The notes under the pieces are model-generated. The model saw only the letters and a program-made list of their open reading frames with translations, did not search any database and was not told the origin of the DNA. Of a DNA stretch of 64,000 nt, positions 9,276 through 18,540 are shown piece after piece. How positions within the stretch are numbered: position 1 is the first letter of the stretch; each line of letters begins with the position of its first letter. A program made the translations under genes and the position numbers. Origin of the DNA: Paenibacillus hexagrammi (GTDB lineage Bacteria; Bacillota; Bacilli; Paenibacillales; NBRC-103111); the NCBI RefSeq assembly GCF_021513275.1, contig NZ_CP090978.1, forward strand, positions 310,001 to 374,000. The letters run 5' to 3'.

Positions 9276-9334
9276 TTGATTAAGCGCTTACATAGATGAG
9301 TTCTGTACAATTCGTTTCCTTAGGAGGAATCTTC

Positions 9335-9649
9335 ATGCGGATGAACGATCAAGACTACGCCCAAGTGGAGCAGTCGCCGAAGTTTCAAGCATTAGTGGCC
9401 AGCAAGAAGAGATTTTTGTTCCCGATGACCTTGTTTTTCTTGGTATTTTACTTTGCGCTGCCGATCCTGACCTCCTACAGTAAAGTCCTCAATCAAACGG
9501 CATTCGGCCCTGTTTCCTGGGCGTGGGTATTCGCCTTTGCGCAATTCATCATGACTTGGGTGCTGTGTATCATTTACTCGAAGAAATCGGTGAAATTCGA
9601 TCAAATGGTTGACGAGATCAAGCAGGAAAGAGGAGGACAAGCCGGATGA
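9335..9649 (+). CDS. DUF485 membrane protein, symporter partner
   Basis: The protein has 104 residues and starts at ATG 9335 behind TTAGGAGGAATC. It shows the DUF485 pattern: a cytosolic N terminus with SPKFQALVASKKRFLFPMT, two transmembrane segments, and a short charged tail ending QERGGQAG. DUF485 genes almost always precede acetate/cation symporter (ActP-like) genes. Here the stop overlaps the symporter start in ATGA at 9646, so the two are translationally coupled and probably form one transport unit. Confidence 0.92.
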   Translation: MRMNDQDYAQVEQSPKFQALVASKKRFLFPMTLFFLVFYFALPILTSYSKVLNQTAFGPVSWAWVFAFAQFIMTWVLCIIYSKKSVKFDQMVDEIKQERGGQAG

Positions 9650-11169
9650 ACGTTACCGCATTTATTCTGTTCATAGCCATCGTTGTGCTAACCTTGGTGA
9701 TTACGTTTTACGCAGCCAAAAGAACGAACAGCACGAGCGAATTTTATACTGCGGGCGGCGGGCTGAAGGGCTGGCAGAACGGGCTCGCTATCGCCGGAGA
9801 CTATATGTCGGCGGCATCCTTCCTGGGTATTACGGGCTCCATCGCATTAGCGGGATTCGATGGCTTCTTTTACAGTATCGGCTTCCTGGTCGCTTACCTC
9901 GTCGTGTTGTACCTGGTAGCAGAGCCTCTGCGTAACCTGGGTAAGTATACGATGGCGGATATGATTGCAGCTCGCTTCGATAACAAGAAGGTGCGCGGCG
10001 TAGCAGCTTTGAATACGCTTACAATTAGTACCTTTTATATGATCGCGCAGCTTGTGGGCGCGGGCGGCTTGATCAAGCTGCTGCTCGGCATCGATATGTA
10101 TACATCTGTATTGATTGTCGGTGTGCTGATGACCGTTTACGTCGTATTCGGTGGAATGACCGCGACAAGCTGGGTACAGATTACGAAGGCTGTACTGCTG
10201 ATGGGTGGAACTCTCATTATCTCTCTGATCGTATTCGCCAAGTTCGGCTTCAGTGTAACAGCCATGTTCGAGCATATGAAAACCGCAACCCCGCTGAAAG
10301 AATTGTTCTTGAATCCGGGAAATAAATATAAGGTTCCGCTCGACACCATTTCGCTCAATATGGCGCTTGTCCTGGGAACGGCAGGTCTGCCGCACATTTT
10401 AACCCGTTTCTTCACGGTAAAAGACGCGCGGACGGCAAGAAGCTCGGTTGTATATGCGACGTGGATTATCGGTGTGTTCTATGTGATGACCATGTTCCTC
10501 GGCTTCGGCGCTGCGGCATTCGTCGGTTCTAAAGCCATCACTTCTGTAGACCCGGGCGGCAACATGGCGGCTCCGCTGCTTGCTAAAGCGCTTGGCGGCG
10601 ACTTCCTGTTCGCGTTCATCTCGGCAGTAGCCTTCGCTACGATTCTTGCGGTGGTAGCCGGTCTCGTGCTTACGGCGGCCTCGGCCTTCGCGCATGACTT
10701 CTACGGACATATTGTCCGCAAGGGAAGCGCAACAGACAAGGAGCAAATGAAGGCAGCGCGCTGGGCGTCCGTCGGCGTATCGATCGTCTCCATTATCTTG
10801 TCGCTATTTGCGATGAAGCTGAATGTAGCCTTCCTCGTATCACTGGCCTTCGCGGTGGGAGCGAGTGCGAATCTTCCGGTTATTTTATTCACCGTATTCT
10901 GGAAACGGTTTAACACGACAGGAGCTATAGTGGGGATGCTTTCGGGTCTGCTCAGCTGTCTGATTCTGGTAGCTCTAAGCCCAAGCGTATGGAATCCTGT
11001 AGCAGGCAAAGCCATTCTTGTCGGGGCTCCGCTGTTCACCTTATCGAACCCGGGTATCATCTCGATCCCAATCGGTTTTATCGGTTGTATCATCGGAACT
11101 CTGCTATCCGCTCAGAAGGATGAAGCCAAATACAGAGAAATTATGGTGAAGGCCAACATTGGCGCTTAA
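9646..11169 (+). CDS. Sodium:solute symporter, cation/acetate symporter type (ActP/YwcA-like)
   Basis: The protein has 507 residues and about 13 transmembrane segments. SSS-family signatures include FYTAGGGLKGWQNGLAIAGD, GFDGFFYSIGFLVAYLVVLY and the conserved LPHILTRFFTVKD followed by ARTAR. These mark the monocarboxylate (acetate/pyruvate/glycolate) branch. It imports a carboxylate with Na+ or H+ at the cytoplasmic membrane. It is coupled to the DUF485 gene and followed, after a terminator, by a LytTR response regulator. This arrangement recalls systems in which a LytS/LytTR pair senses external pyruvate or acetate and switches on its transporter. The exact substrate cannot be read from sequence. 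Confidence 0.92.
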   Translation: MNVTAFILFIAIVVLTLVITFYAAKRTNSTSEFYTAGGGLKGWQNGLAIAGDYMSAASFLGITGSIALAGFDGFFYSIGFLVAYLVVLYLVAEPLRNLGKYTMADMIAARFDNKKVRGVAALNTLTISTFYMIAQLVGAGGLIKLLLGIDMYTSVLIVGVLMTVYVVFGGMTATSWVQITKAVLLMGGTLIISLIVFAKFGFSVTAMFEHMKTATPLKELFLNPGNKYKVPLDTISLNMALVLGTAGLPHILTRFFTVKDARTARSSVVYATWIIGVFYVMTMFLGFGAAAFVGSKAITSVDPGGNMAAPLLAKALGGDFLFAFISAVAFATILAVVAGLVLTAASAFAHDFYGHIVRKGSATDKEQMKAARWASVGVSIVSIILSLFAMKLNVAFLVSLAFAVGASANLPVILFTVFWKRFNTTGAIVGMLSGLLSCLILVALSPSVWNPVAGKAILVGAPLFTLSNPGIISIPIGFIGCIIGTLLSAQKDEAKYREIMVKANIGA

Positions 11170-11202
11170 CTCATGAAACAGGAGATATGAAAGTTTAGAA
11201 AA

Positions 11203-11240
11203 TGCAGTCGGTTTTTTCTAAAACCGGCTGTATTTTTTTC
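11203..11240 (+). terminator. Intrinsic terminator after the symporter gene
   Basis: TGCAGTCGGTTTT (11203-11215) pairs with AAAACCGGCTGTA (11220-11232) and is followed by a run of seven T. Confidence 0.9.
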
Positions 11241-11273
11241 TTCTTGTATATTGAATAGTAGGAGGTGAGGCTG

Positions 11274-12026
11274 TTGAAGAAAATCAAAGTGATGATAGCT
11301 GAAGATGAGCGTTTGGCTCGAGAAGAGCTTATCTACCTACTGGAGCAAGAAGAGGATTTGGAAATTTTAGAAAGCGCTATCAATGGAAAAGAGCTGTTGG
11401 CGCTTGCGGAAAAGCATATCCCTGATGTCATCTTCCTGGATATTCAAATGCCTGAAATGGACGGCATTCAAACGGCAAGAATGCTTAGGGCCCGAATGAA
11501 GAAGCTAAGCATCGTATTTACGACCGCCCATGAAGGCTATGCGATAGATGCGTTTGAATTAAACGCTGTGGATTACTTATTGAAGCCGTACAGTTACCTG
11601 AGACTTAAGGAGACGCTTCAAAGAGTCCGCACTAGAAAGGCGGAGCAAGCTGAAACACCGGTTGGTGCAAAAGAGGAAGCGGCTTCCGCATCGAAGCTGA
11701 ATAAAATCTTGATGGACGACGGGGAGAAAATTGTCGTGATCGGCCCGGAGAACATTTTATATGCGATGCGAGAGGATAAAGTGATTCATCTCTATACGAC
11801 AGATCACCATTACACCTCGTCCAAATTTACATTGAATGAATTAGAAGAGAAGCTGCAGGGCTGCCACTTCTTCCGTCCCCACCGCAGCTATCTGATTAAC
11901 CTGAATCAGGTGGATGAGCTGATCCCTTGGTTTAATGGAGCGTACACGCTTACTCTAAAAGATAAGAACCGCACGAAAATCCCCGTTTCCCGTGTGTCCG
12001 CGAAGGAGTTGTTTAAGCTGCTGTAA
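11274..12026 (+). CDS. LytTR-family response regulator
   Basis: TTG 11274 is chosen because GTG 11265 sits inside the AGGAGGTG ribosome binding site. The protein has about 250 residues. The receiver domain (residues 1-120) has the acidic pair DE, phospho-acceptor Asp in VIFLDIQMPEMDG, Thr/Ser in FTTAHEGYA and Lys in LLKPY. The LytTR DNA-binding domain (~150-250) has FFRPHRSYLINLNQVDEL and ends SAKELFKLL. No kinase gene is adjacent. The LytS-like kinase at 3352 is the nearest candidate. It probably controls the DUF485-symporter operon just upstream. Confidence 0.92.
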   Translation: MKKIKVMIAEDERLAREELIYLLEQEEDLEILESAINGKELLALAEKHIPDVIFLDIQMPEMDGIQTARMLRARMKKLSIVFTTAHEGYAIDAFELNAVDYLLKPYSYLRLKETLQRVRTRKAEQAETPVGAKEEAASASKLNKILMDDGEKIVVIGPENILYAMREDKVIHLYTTDHHYTSSKFTLNELEEKLQGCHFFRPHRSYLINLNQVDELIPWFNGAYTLTLKDKNRTKIPVSRVSAKELFKLL

Positions 12027-12077
12027 GGCGAGGGTACTCAAGGCCGTCACAGCCCTATCTGCATCAGGGTTCCCCCG

Positions 12078-12712
12078 TTACCAGCGAATCTGTCTTATCA
12101 AGCTGATCATGTTATTCCGCTGCCCTTCGCTAATCGGCCAAACCGCTATCTCCTCGATAATCCGCCCCAGATTGGTATATCCCTTCGCCATACCGTTCAG
12201 CCTTGCAGCCAGTGTGCTGTCTGTTTGTTCTTCCTGGGTCGGGTACAGCAGGCTGAGCTTATTCATGGCATCGGGATATCGTTGTAAGTAGTATTTTTGA
12301 TGCCGATCTTCTGCCTGATAAAATGCCTGGAAAGGAGCGAGCTCTGTCTTAGGTCTGCCCTTCCCCGATTGCTTACGCTGCTCCATAAGTTCCTCCGCTG
12401 CACGCCGCTGCTCCTCATCTCGATAGAGGACGAGGGACTTGTACTGATTCCCCTTGTAATCATTGATGTTATCTGGATGATGGCTGTTCCAGAACAGCTC
12501 GAGGAGATCTCTTAGATGAATGATATGTGGCGTGAAGTTCACCTCGACCACCTCGGTATGATCTCCTAGCTGTCGATAGGAGGGTTCTCAGTCGTCCCTC
12601 CGGCATATCCAACACGCGTATGAAGCACTCCCGCCAGCTGTCCGAATAGCGCCTCAGGACTCCAAAAGCAACCCATTCCCAGAGTAACACATTCTATGTC
12701 TTTAATTCCCAC
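12078..12712 (-). CDS. msrA: Peptide methionine sulfoxide reductase MsrA (frameshifted)
   Basis: MsrA reduces methionine-(S)-sulfoxide in proteins using a catalytic Cys. Starting at GTG 12712 behind GGAGGAGGTGAACC, the frame encodes [17 protein letters not shown] with the catalytic Cys in GCFW, then [17 protein letters not shown]. It breaks near 12583. The second frame resumes with [15 protein letters not shown] and continues through the family sequence ([18 protein letters not shown]...) to 12078. One missing base accounts for the break, so the gene may be functional in the organism. It is convergent with the LytTR gene and divergent from the germination operon. Confidence 0.88.
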
Positions 12713-12748
12713 TCAGGTTCACCTCCTCCAAGCATCATATCACTTTCC

Positions 12749-12776
12749 TTGTGTATACATAATTCCCATTTATACT
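12749..12776 (+). promoter_or_regulatory. Possible promoter of the germination operon
   Basis: TTGTGT (12749-12754) and TATACT (12771-12776) are separated by 16 bases, about 45 bases before the first gene. Germinant-receptor operons are usually read by forespore sigma-G, and I see no convincing sigma-G -10, so this assignment is weak. Confidence 0.3.
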
Positions 12777-12825
12777 GCGAAAAATAGGGAAGATTTAGAA
12801 ACATTGTTCTAGAGAGGAGATATGG

Positions 12826-13065
12826 ATGACAACGCTCGGCATATTGGTTGTAACCGTCTGTTCTTCGCTGCTGCTTGCCGTTATGGATACATTCGTGTAT
12901 CGGGAATCGCTGGGGGCCACCTTATATCGTCAAAGCTTCGGTTACTATGATAATTGGAAAACCTATCTGCTCCTAGCCGCCTCCTTGAGTGCCGGTCTCC
13001 TGGCGGACATTCAGGGGAGCAAACAAAGGGAAAACCGCGTCAAACGTGTGGGATCAAGACGATGA
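12826..13065 (+). CDS. Small two-helix membrane protein, candidate germinant-receptor D subunit
   Basis: The protein has 79 residues and starts at ATG 12826 behind AGAGAGGAG (an in-frame alternative is lacking; ATG 12822 is another frame). It has two hydrophobic helices (TTLGILVVTVCSSLLLAVMD; TYLLLAASLSAGLLA) and a basic tail. Known germinant-receptor operons sometimes encode a small two-helix D protein that tunes receptor activity, and this one heads a ger operon and overlaps the next gene by ATGA at 13062. The role is inferred from position and topology, not from sequence identity. Confidence 0.6.
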   Translation: MTTLGILVVTVCSSLLLAVMDTFVYRESLGATLYRQSFGYYDNWKTYLLLAASLSAGLLADIQGSKQRENRVKRVGSRR

Positions 13066-14174
13066 ACGGTCGCTTATCCTCGATGCAAACGTTCACGCTG
13101 CTGTTGGTTTGTTTACTAGCTACCGCCATTATTTTCGGAACGCCCAAGCAGGTTAACGATGTGTGGCTGGTTGAGATATTCTCATTGATTCCTGCTGTCA
13201 TGCTGTTCATGATGTACGTCATTCTTTTGTACGCCGATGCCGGTAAGGGCTACTATGATTTACTGATTCGAGCTTGGGGGAAATACGCCGGTAAAGCACT
13301 TGTGATTAGCTATTCCACCTACTTTTTGTACATTGGCGCCCGCAACGTCCGGGATATGCTGGAGCTTGTGATGACGACCATTCTGCGTTACACCCCTGGG
13401 CAAGTGGTTGTTGTTCTATTTGTACTCGTAGTTGCTTACGCGGCAGCGGGAGGCATTCAAATGTTAGGGAGGCTGTCTGAAAGCATCGTTGTATTTATTC
13501 TGCTATTTTTCCTCACCATTTCCATACTCTTGCTCATTAGCGGTTCCCTGGATCCAGAGAGATTGCTCCCCTTGTTCTCGGATGGAATACTACCTGAACT
13601 GAAAGAAAGCGTGACATCCACCTTGTGGTTTCCATACGGAGAATTAATTGTTTTCCTTGTGTTTGCTCCACGTCTGGGCGATAGACGACAATTCCGAAAA
13701 TCGGGTTTACTCGCGATCATAACGGCCGGTATGATTTTGACCCTGTCTGATTTGATCCAGACCGCAGCTATGGGGAAAGATTACGAGAAATTCTCCGCAT
13801 TTCCCTTACTCGACGCCTCGCGTCTTATTAACGTTGTTGAGTTTATCACTCGTATGGATACGCTGGTTGGATTGATTATTATTTTTGGTGTGGTTTTGAA
13901 ATGTGCTGTTTTTCTGTATGCCGGCGCTCAGGGGTTGTCTACTGTCTTTCGAAAAGCCAGTCGCTCTTACGTGGTTCCGCTTGCCCTGTTGGTTGGCGCA
14001 ATGTCGCTGCTGGTGACACGGAACTTTGCCGAACATAGCGAAGAAGGGCTGAAATATGTCATCTATGTTCTTCACATCCCATTCCAGCTGCTGATTCCGC
14101 TATGTACGGGGCTGCTGCTGAAAATCCGCAAACCACGAAAAGGAGGCCGACATGAGCCGTACCCAATCTCTTGA
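13062..14174 (+). CDS. Spore germination permease, GerAB family (B subunit)
   Basis: The protein has 370 residues from ATG 13062, translationally coupled to the preceding gene. It has ten predicted membrane segments and the spore-permease signature: start MQTFTLLLVCLLATAIIFG, then VNDVWLVEIFSLIPAVMLFM. B subunits belong to the amino acid/polyamine/organocation fold and bind germinants in the inner spore membrane. It overlaps the A-subunit gene by 23 bases, so the operon is tightly coupled. The germinant is unknown. Confidence 0.92.
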   Translation: MNGRLSSMQTFTLLLVCLLATAIIFGTPKQVNDVWLVEIFSLIPAVMLFMMYVILLYADAGKGYYDLLIRAWGKYAGKALVISYSTYFLYIGARNVRDMLELVMTTILRYTPGQVVVVLFVLVVAYAAAGGIQMLGRLSESIVVFILLFFLTISILLLISGSLDPERLLPLFSDGILPELKESVTSTLWFPYGELIVFLVFAPRLGDRRQFRKSGLLAIITAGMILTLSDLIQTAAMGKDYEKFSAFPLLDASRLINVVEFITRMDTLVGLIIIFGVVLKCAVFLYAGAQGLSTVFRKASRSYVVPLALLVGAMSLLVTRNFAEHSEEGLKYVIYVLHIPFQLLIPLCTGLLLKIRKPRKGGRHEPYPIS

Positions 14175-15616
14175 TGAAAGCTTATCAATCGCTTCTAGCA
14201 GTGACGTTAAGGCTTATTTGCAGCAGGTTCTCGGAAATACGGATGATCTGATGATGGTACCGGTCCGAATAGCAGGGATGGAAGGGCTGCTCTGTTATTT
14301 GAAAACGATGACAAGCTCTGTGTTTATGATGGACAATATCATAAAGCCGATGTCACAGTTTACGTTAGAAACGGACGAGTACCTATCCAGCGCGATATTT
14401 GAAAAGCTCAGGGAGGCTTGTTTCGGAGGTCTCACGACCCAATGGGTCGAACGGCTGGAAGAATTAACCGGCAAATTGCTGGAAGGGTATGCGGGTCTTG
14501 CTGTCAATGATGCGGAAATGATATTGTCGATTGACGTCAAGAATCTGGAAACCCGTTCTGTAGATGAGCCTACCACGCAGACGGTGGTTCGAGGCCCAAA
14601 AGAAGGCTTCACGGAATCTGCGCAAACGAATATGAGCCTCATTCGCAGACGACTGTTTAATGAGCGGCTTCGTTTTGACCAGTATACCGTTGGTAAACAA
14701 ACTCGTACCAATGTGTATGTAGCTTATATAGAAGGAAACGTGGACCTCAAGGTGATCAGGCGGGTAAAAGCTCGATTAAAACAAATCGAGGTCCAGAGCT
14801 TGCTCGACTCCGGCACCCTGGAAGAATTGCTGCGTCCCAGAGGCTTCTCACTGTTTCCTACTATATATAGTACAGAAAGACCGGATAAGACTTGTGCGCT
14901 GCTCATTAAGAATAAATTGGCTATTATTGTGAATGGGAGTCCCTTTGTACTCATTGTTCCAACGGTTATGAACGAATTTTTTTCAATCTCCTGAAGATGA
15001 TTACCAGTGGTATGCATTTGGTTCTTTTGCGCGGCTTCTTCGGTATTTTGCCTTTTTTATCTCGCTATTTCTGCCAGCGTTGTATGTGTCGATCACGACC
15101 TATCATCAGGAATTAATTCCAACGCTTCTGCTTACTAGCATCGCAGCCCAGCGTGAAGGAATTCCATTTCCCACAATTGTAGAAATTCTGCTTATGGAAA
15201 TTACGTTTGAAATTTTGCGGGAAGCCGGGACACGGATGCCTCGGGTGGTAGGGCAAGCAATATCCATTGTCGGCGCTCTTGTACTAGGGCAAGCTGCGGT
15301 TGCCGCGGGAATTGTTTCCAATATTTTGGTTATTGTCGTAGCTTTGACTGCGATGTCCAGTTTCGTATCCCCTGTATATTCCTTTGGCTCTTACATCCGC
15401 TTGCTGCGCTTCGCTGTCACATGCTTTGCTGCAGTTCTGGGTATATACGGTGTTATCTTATGCGGGGCTTTTTTGTTGATCCATTTAGTGAGACTAGAGA
15501 ACTTCGGGCAGCCTTACTTATCTCCATTTGCCCCTTTTCGATTGCGGGGACAGAAGGATGCTCTAGTGCGCATACCGGTTCCTGCTGCAGGGGAAGAGTC
15601 GGGTAAAGAATCCTAG
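14152..15616 (+). CDS. Spore germination protein, GerA family (A subunit; frameshifted)
   Basis: The start is ATG 14152 behind AAAGGAGGCC. The N-terminal cytosolic domain carries family blocks such as ESAQTNMSLIRRRL and TRTNVYVAYIEGNVD. The frame stops at 14994 because of a run of seven T (14977-14983). With six T it continues as NEFFQSPEDDYQWYAFGSFA, then the membrane half (LYVSITTYHQELIP, then LLLTSIAAQREGIPFPTIVE, with MPRVVGQAISIVGALVLGQA), ending at 15616. The restored length of about 488 residues is normal for the family. The break is in a homopolymer, so it may be a sequencing error. A subunits form the core of the germinant receptor with B and C. Confidence 0.9.
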
Positions 15617-15670
15617 TTGATAAATGGTAATGGAGAGTGCACTAAGCTGAATAAAGGAAGCGATCCGGAT

Positions 15671-16888
15671 ATGCGGCACATAGCTCGAATATTATTTGGC
15701 CTCCAACTTGCCGGTATGATGGTTCTATTAACAGGCTGTTGGGACCTGATGGAATTGAATAAGACGGCCCTTATTACGGGAATTGCCTTAGAGCCTGGCG
15801 AAGGAGATAAAATCCGCGTCACGATTGAGACTTTGAATGCAAGTGAGGCGCAGCAGCAAAAGAGCGGTAAAGGAGCCGCGCCCAGTATCGTAAGCTCCCT
15901 GGAAATGAACACCATAGCGGAGGCGGCAGGCCGATTTAATGAGAGCCTGGACCGGACCATGATTCTCTCACACATCCGGGTCATTATCATTGATGAGCGA
16001 TTGGCCCGAAAGGGAATGGATCATTATTTGGATGCTCTGCAACGAACTCGATATGTCAGAGAAGATGTCCTTGTATTAATTTCCAAGGATGTCGCGGCCT
16101 CGGATATTCTAAAGGTTCTCTATCCACGCGGAGGACTCTCGAGCTTAAAAATCAAATCTCAGGTCGAGGGATATTATCGGTCCTGGGGCGGGATTGAGGA
16201 CAGTCGTTTATTTGACCTATCCCAATCTATTCTGGCTCATGGCAGAGAAACACTGCTCGGAGCTGTCACGGTAGCGGGGATACCGGCTAAAGCCTTCGGT
16301 ATGGAAAGTGTTAAAAGCTCGACGCCAAAGGCGATCGTACGAATTGCCGGAGGGGCTGTTCTGCGCAAGGATAAACTAAAGGGTTTTCTGACGAATGAGG
16401 AAACAAGAATGATTTTAATGGCTAGAAATCGCGTACACCAGACTGTATTCTCCGTACCTCTTCAAAATGAAGGGTATTATGCGGCTATTCGCGTTCTCCA
16501 TATGGTGGCCAAGAGGAATGTTAGTTTTGAACAGGGGAAGCTGAATATCCGTTTATCGCTAACGGGTGAGGGTTTAGTCGGAAGTATCGATCAAGACGAA
16601 ATGCTGAAAAAGGTGTCCGGATTCAAGACGCTAGAAGAACTCGCATCAAAGTATGTGCAGAAAGAAATGAGTAGAGCGATTCAGACAACCCAGCAGGACT
16701 TGGGGCTTGACGTGATTGGTTTCGGTGAAGAACTGTACCGCAAGCATTACAAGCAGTACCAAGAAGCCTTGAAGGAAGCGAGCTGGAATGAGCTGTTCAG
16801 CCAAACGCCTGTCACGGTTGATGTCCATATAAAGCTGCTGCGCTCCGAGCTGAAGACCGAGCATATGCACCAAGAGGGCAATGATTAA
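15671..16888 (+). CDS. Germination lipoprotein, Ger(x)C family (C subunit)
   Basis: ATG 15671 follows AAAGGAAGCG. An upstream in-frame TTG at 15617 would add 18 residues without a better site. The signal peptide ends in a lipobox LLTGC, so the protein should be diacylglyceryl-anchored outside the inner spore membrane. Conserved Ger(x)C features include CWDLMELNKTALITGIALE near the N terminus and the C-terminal FGEELYRKHYKQYQ. It is the last gene of the D-B-A-C operon and is followed by two strong terminator hairpins. Confidence 0.92.
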   Translation: MRHIARILFGLQLAGMMVLLTGCWDLMELNKTALITGIALEPGEGDKIRVTIETLNASEAQQQKSGKGAAPSIVSSLEMNTIAEAAGRFNESLDRTMILSHIRVIIIDERLARKGMDHYLDALQRTRYVREDVLVLISKDVAASDILKVLYPRGGLSSLKIKSQVEGYYRSWGGIEDSRLFDLSQSILAHGRETLLGAVTVAGIPAKAFGMESVKSSTPKAIVRIAGGAVLRKDKLKGFLTNEETRMILMARNRVHQTVFSVPLQNEGYYAAIRVLHMVAKRNVSFEQGKLNIRLSLTGEGLVGSIDQDEMLKKVSGFKTLEELASKYVQKEMSRAIQTTQQDLGLDVIGFGEELYRKHYKQYQEALKEASWNELFSQTPVTVDVHIKLLRSELKTEHMHQEGND

Positions 16889-16895
16889 CAAAAAA

Positions 16896-16955
16896 GGCCG
16901 AAGTATCTTGGCGATACTACGGCCAGCCTGTTGAAAAATCTCAACAGGCTGTTTT
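16896..16955 (+). terminator. Tandem terminator hairpins closing the germination operon
   Basis: The first stem is GGCCG-A-AGTATC with GATACT-A-CGGCC (16896-16924). The second is a perfect 10-bp stem AGCCTGTTGA/TCAACAGGCT (16925-16950) followed by GTTTTTAT. Confidence 0.9.
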
Positions 16956-17030
16956 TATATCAATTTCTTTATCGAGTTACTGCGTTAATTTAGTATAATT
17001 ATACTGTTAAGGCGTTGGTCCTCATGCTTC

Positions 17031-17440
17031 ACTCTAATCTTTATGTCCAAAATCAATTTGAATTCGTCTGTATCGAATACCTGGTCCTTTCCAATCATCC
17101 ATTCAAAAATATATCGACTTCTTATTCATTATGCCCTTTCTACTGTGAAGATAACGGCCCCCCTCTGCAAACCCCGTAATGTTACTTCAAAATGCTGGTT
17201 ATCGGCTATCTTTACGGCATTCGTTCCGTGCAAAAAATTGGAATAAGAGTTTTTTTTCAACACCGCTTATCGTTGGTTTCTAGGTCTTGGGTTAAAAGAT
17301 CTGGTGCCGGATCATAGTAACCAAATTCCAATAAACAAAAGTTCATCAAACAAGAAGTCAGCAAGAGTACAAGGACTTATATAGACGAATTGGATGAGGC
17401 GGTTCGACAAGATCGTTAGGCAAACGGTAAAAAGCTTTAA
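17031..17440 (+). pseudogene. IS1182-family transposase remnant
   Basis: Three frames together spell the IS1182-type N-terminal region: YVQNQFEFVCIEYLVLSNH and CEDNGPPLQTP, then FKMLVIGYLYGIRS, then NTAYRWFLGLGLKDLVPDHS, followed after a gap by STRTYIDELDEAVRQDR. The catalytic core between and after these blocks is missing and there are several stops. This is a decayed element, not an expressed gene. Confidence 0.75.
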
Positions 17441-17487
17441 AACTCAGGGCCTGCATTGATGACCGCCATTATGCCAGAACTTCAAAA

Positions 17488-17545
17488 AGATTGCCAATAT
17501 CCTAGCCCACAGTGCCGGATAGGTGGCAATCTTATATTTTTACCT
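17488..17545. terminator. Hairpin downstream of the IS1182 remnant
   Basis: AGATTGCCA (17488-17496) pairs with TGGCAATCT (17524-17532), with inner ATCC/GGAT, followed by TATATTTTTACC. It may be a terminator or an old element end. Confidence 0.5.
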
Positions 17546-17626
17546 TATTGGTCATCTCGTTTTCATGAAATAGAGCCCATATAACAACAAAGATTCCGAA
17601 AACTGGGGGCTTTGTTAACACTCTGT

Positions 17627-17657
17627 CCAGTAGCTAACGCTACTGGCTTTTTGTTTT
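17627..17657 (+). terminator. Intrinsic terminator (left copy of a repeated hairpin)
   Basis: CCAGTAGC-TAAC-GCTACTGG at 17627-17646 is followed by CTTTTTGTTTTG. A near-identical hairpin and tail recur at 18818-18846, so the two flank the AT-rich pair of genes between them. Confidence 0.8.
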
Positions 17658-17741
17658 GTTCCATCCCCACTACGTTGCGGGCCTGCGCAAGTGATAGTGA
17701 GTCTGAAAGTACCTTGGATTACTATAAAAAGTAAAAAAATG

Positions 17742-17770
17742 TTAACAAATCCGATATTCTATGATACTAT
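17742..17770 (+). promoter_or_regulatory. Possible promoter of the secreted-protein gene
   Basis: TTAACA (17742-17747), a 17-base spacer and TACTAT (17765-17770) lie about 50 bases upstream of ATG 17818. Confidence 0.4.
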
Positions 17771-17817
17771 CAATTTGTAACAAAAAAATAGGAAAATAAA
17801 GGAGATTAATCAAATTT

Positions 17818-18540
17818 ATGAGAAATATTAAAACTATTGCCGTTACTGCTTTAGTAGGAGTAGCTCTAGCTAGTAGTTCAATTGGGGGATCTACTGTAAA
17901 CGCACAAGAGGTTCCTATTGTAAAGCGAAATGTGACAGTAAAAATTGCACCTGAGATTTCAGATAAGGTATCACAAAAAGTAATCGATCAACTAACTAAA
18001 TCTCTTCCAGCGGGCGCAACCCTTACTATCCGAAGTGTAATTGATGCTCCTCGAAGCGTTTCCCCAATGATGTTCAGTACATACATAAATAAAGTGAAGC
18101 AAGTTACAGACTGGGATGTTGTAGGACAAGCCAAATTCGTTAGATCCGTAGCTCGCGGAAGTTCAATTAAATTAACATCTAGTGAAGTCGTAAAACTGAC
18201 AGATCAATCTAGAGTTAAAGATACAATTGGGGTTACTTCTAGCGTATCTGCTACAAACGGTGTCCTATCTGCTAGCGAAACCGCTAATGCTAGTAGCGAA
18301 ATGGAAACTAGTCTAACAAGGGAACTTACTTTTACATTTACAACAGAACGTACTTATTCTGGACCACCACAAACGGATACCCTACATAATTCTACTTCAT
18401 ATTATATCACCCCTATCTATAACCGTGGAACATGGTCGATTGAGCAATATGGTTATTTTAGTGGCAACTATGAAGGTACTGTGTATGGTAATTATACTGA
18501 ACCAGTTAGATACATTGATTGGTCTGTAGATACGAACTAA
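17818..18540 (+). CDS. Secreted protein of unknown function, AT-rich
   Basis: The protein has 240 residues and follows AAAGGAGATTAATC. A clear Sec signal peptide (MRNIKTIAVTALVGVALASS) has a likely cleavage after VNAQE. I do not recognise the mature protein. Its first half is predicted mixed alpha/beta. The second half is rich in Ser/Thr and alternating polar/hydrophobic residues (e.g. SSVSATNGVLSASETANASS, SLTRELTFTFTTERTYSG), a beta-strand pattern seen in secreted pore-forming or adhesion proteins, though no specific family is claimed. Base composition is far more AT-rich than most of the window. The stop overlaps the start of the next gene (TAATG). Confidence 0.8.
   Translation: MRNIKTIAVTALVGVALASSSIGGSTVNAQEVPIVKRNVTVKIAPEISDKVSQKVIDQLTKSLPAGATLTIRSVIDAPRSVSPMMFSTYINKVKQVTDWDVVGQAKFVRSVARGSSIKLTSSEVVKLTDQSRVKDTIGVTSSVSATNGVLSASETANASSEMETSLTRELTFTFTTERTYSGPPQTDTLHNSTSYYITPIYNRGTWSIEQYGYFSGNYEGTVYGNYTEPVRYIDWSVDTN

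Noticed and set aside
8961..9299. Plus-strand 112-residue reading frame before the DUF485 gene
   Set aside because: It has no ribosome binding site and no recognisable family, and it contains the best promoter (TATAAT at 9270) of the downstream operon.
17043..17246. 67-residue plus-strand frame
   Set aside because: It is out of frame with the IS1182 transposase fragments that the same DNA encodes, so it is a by-product of a decayed element.
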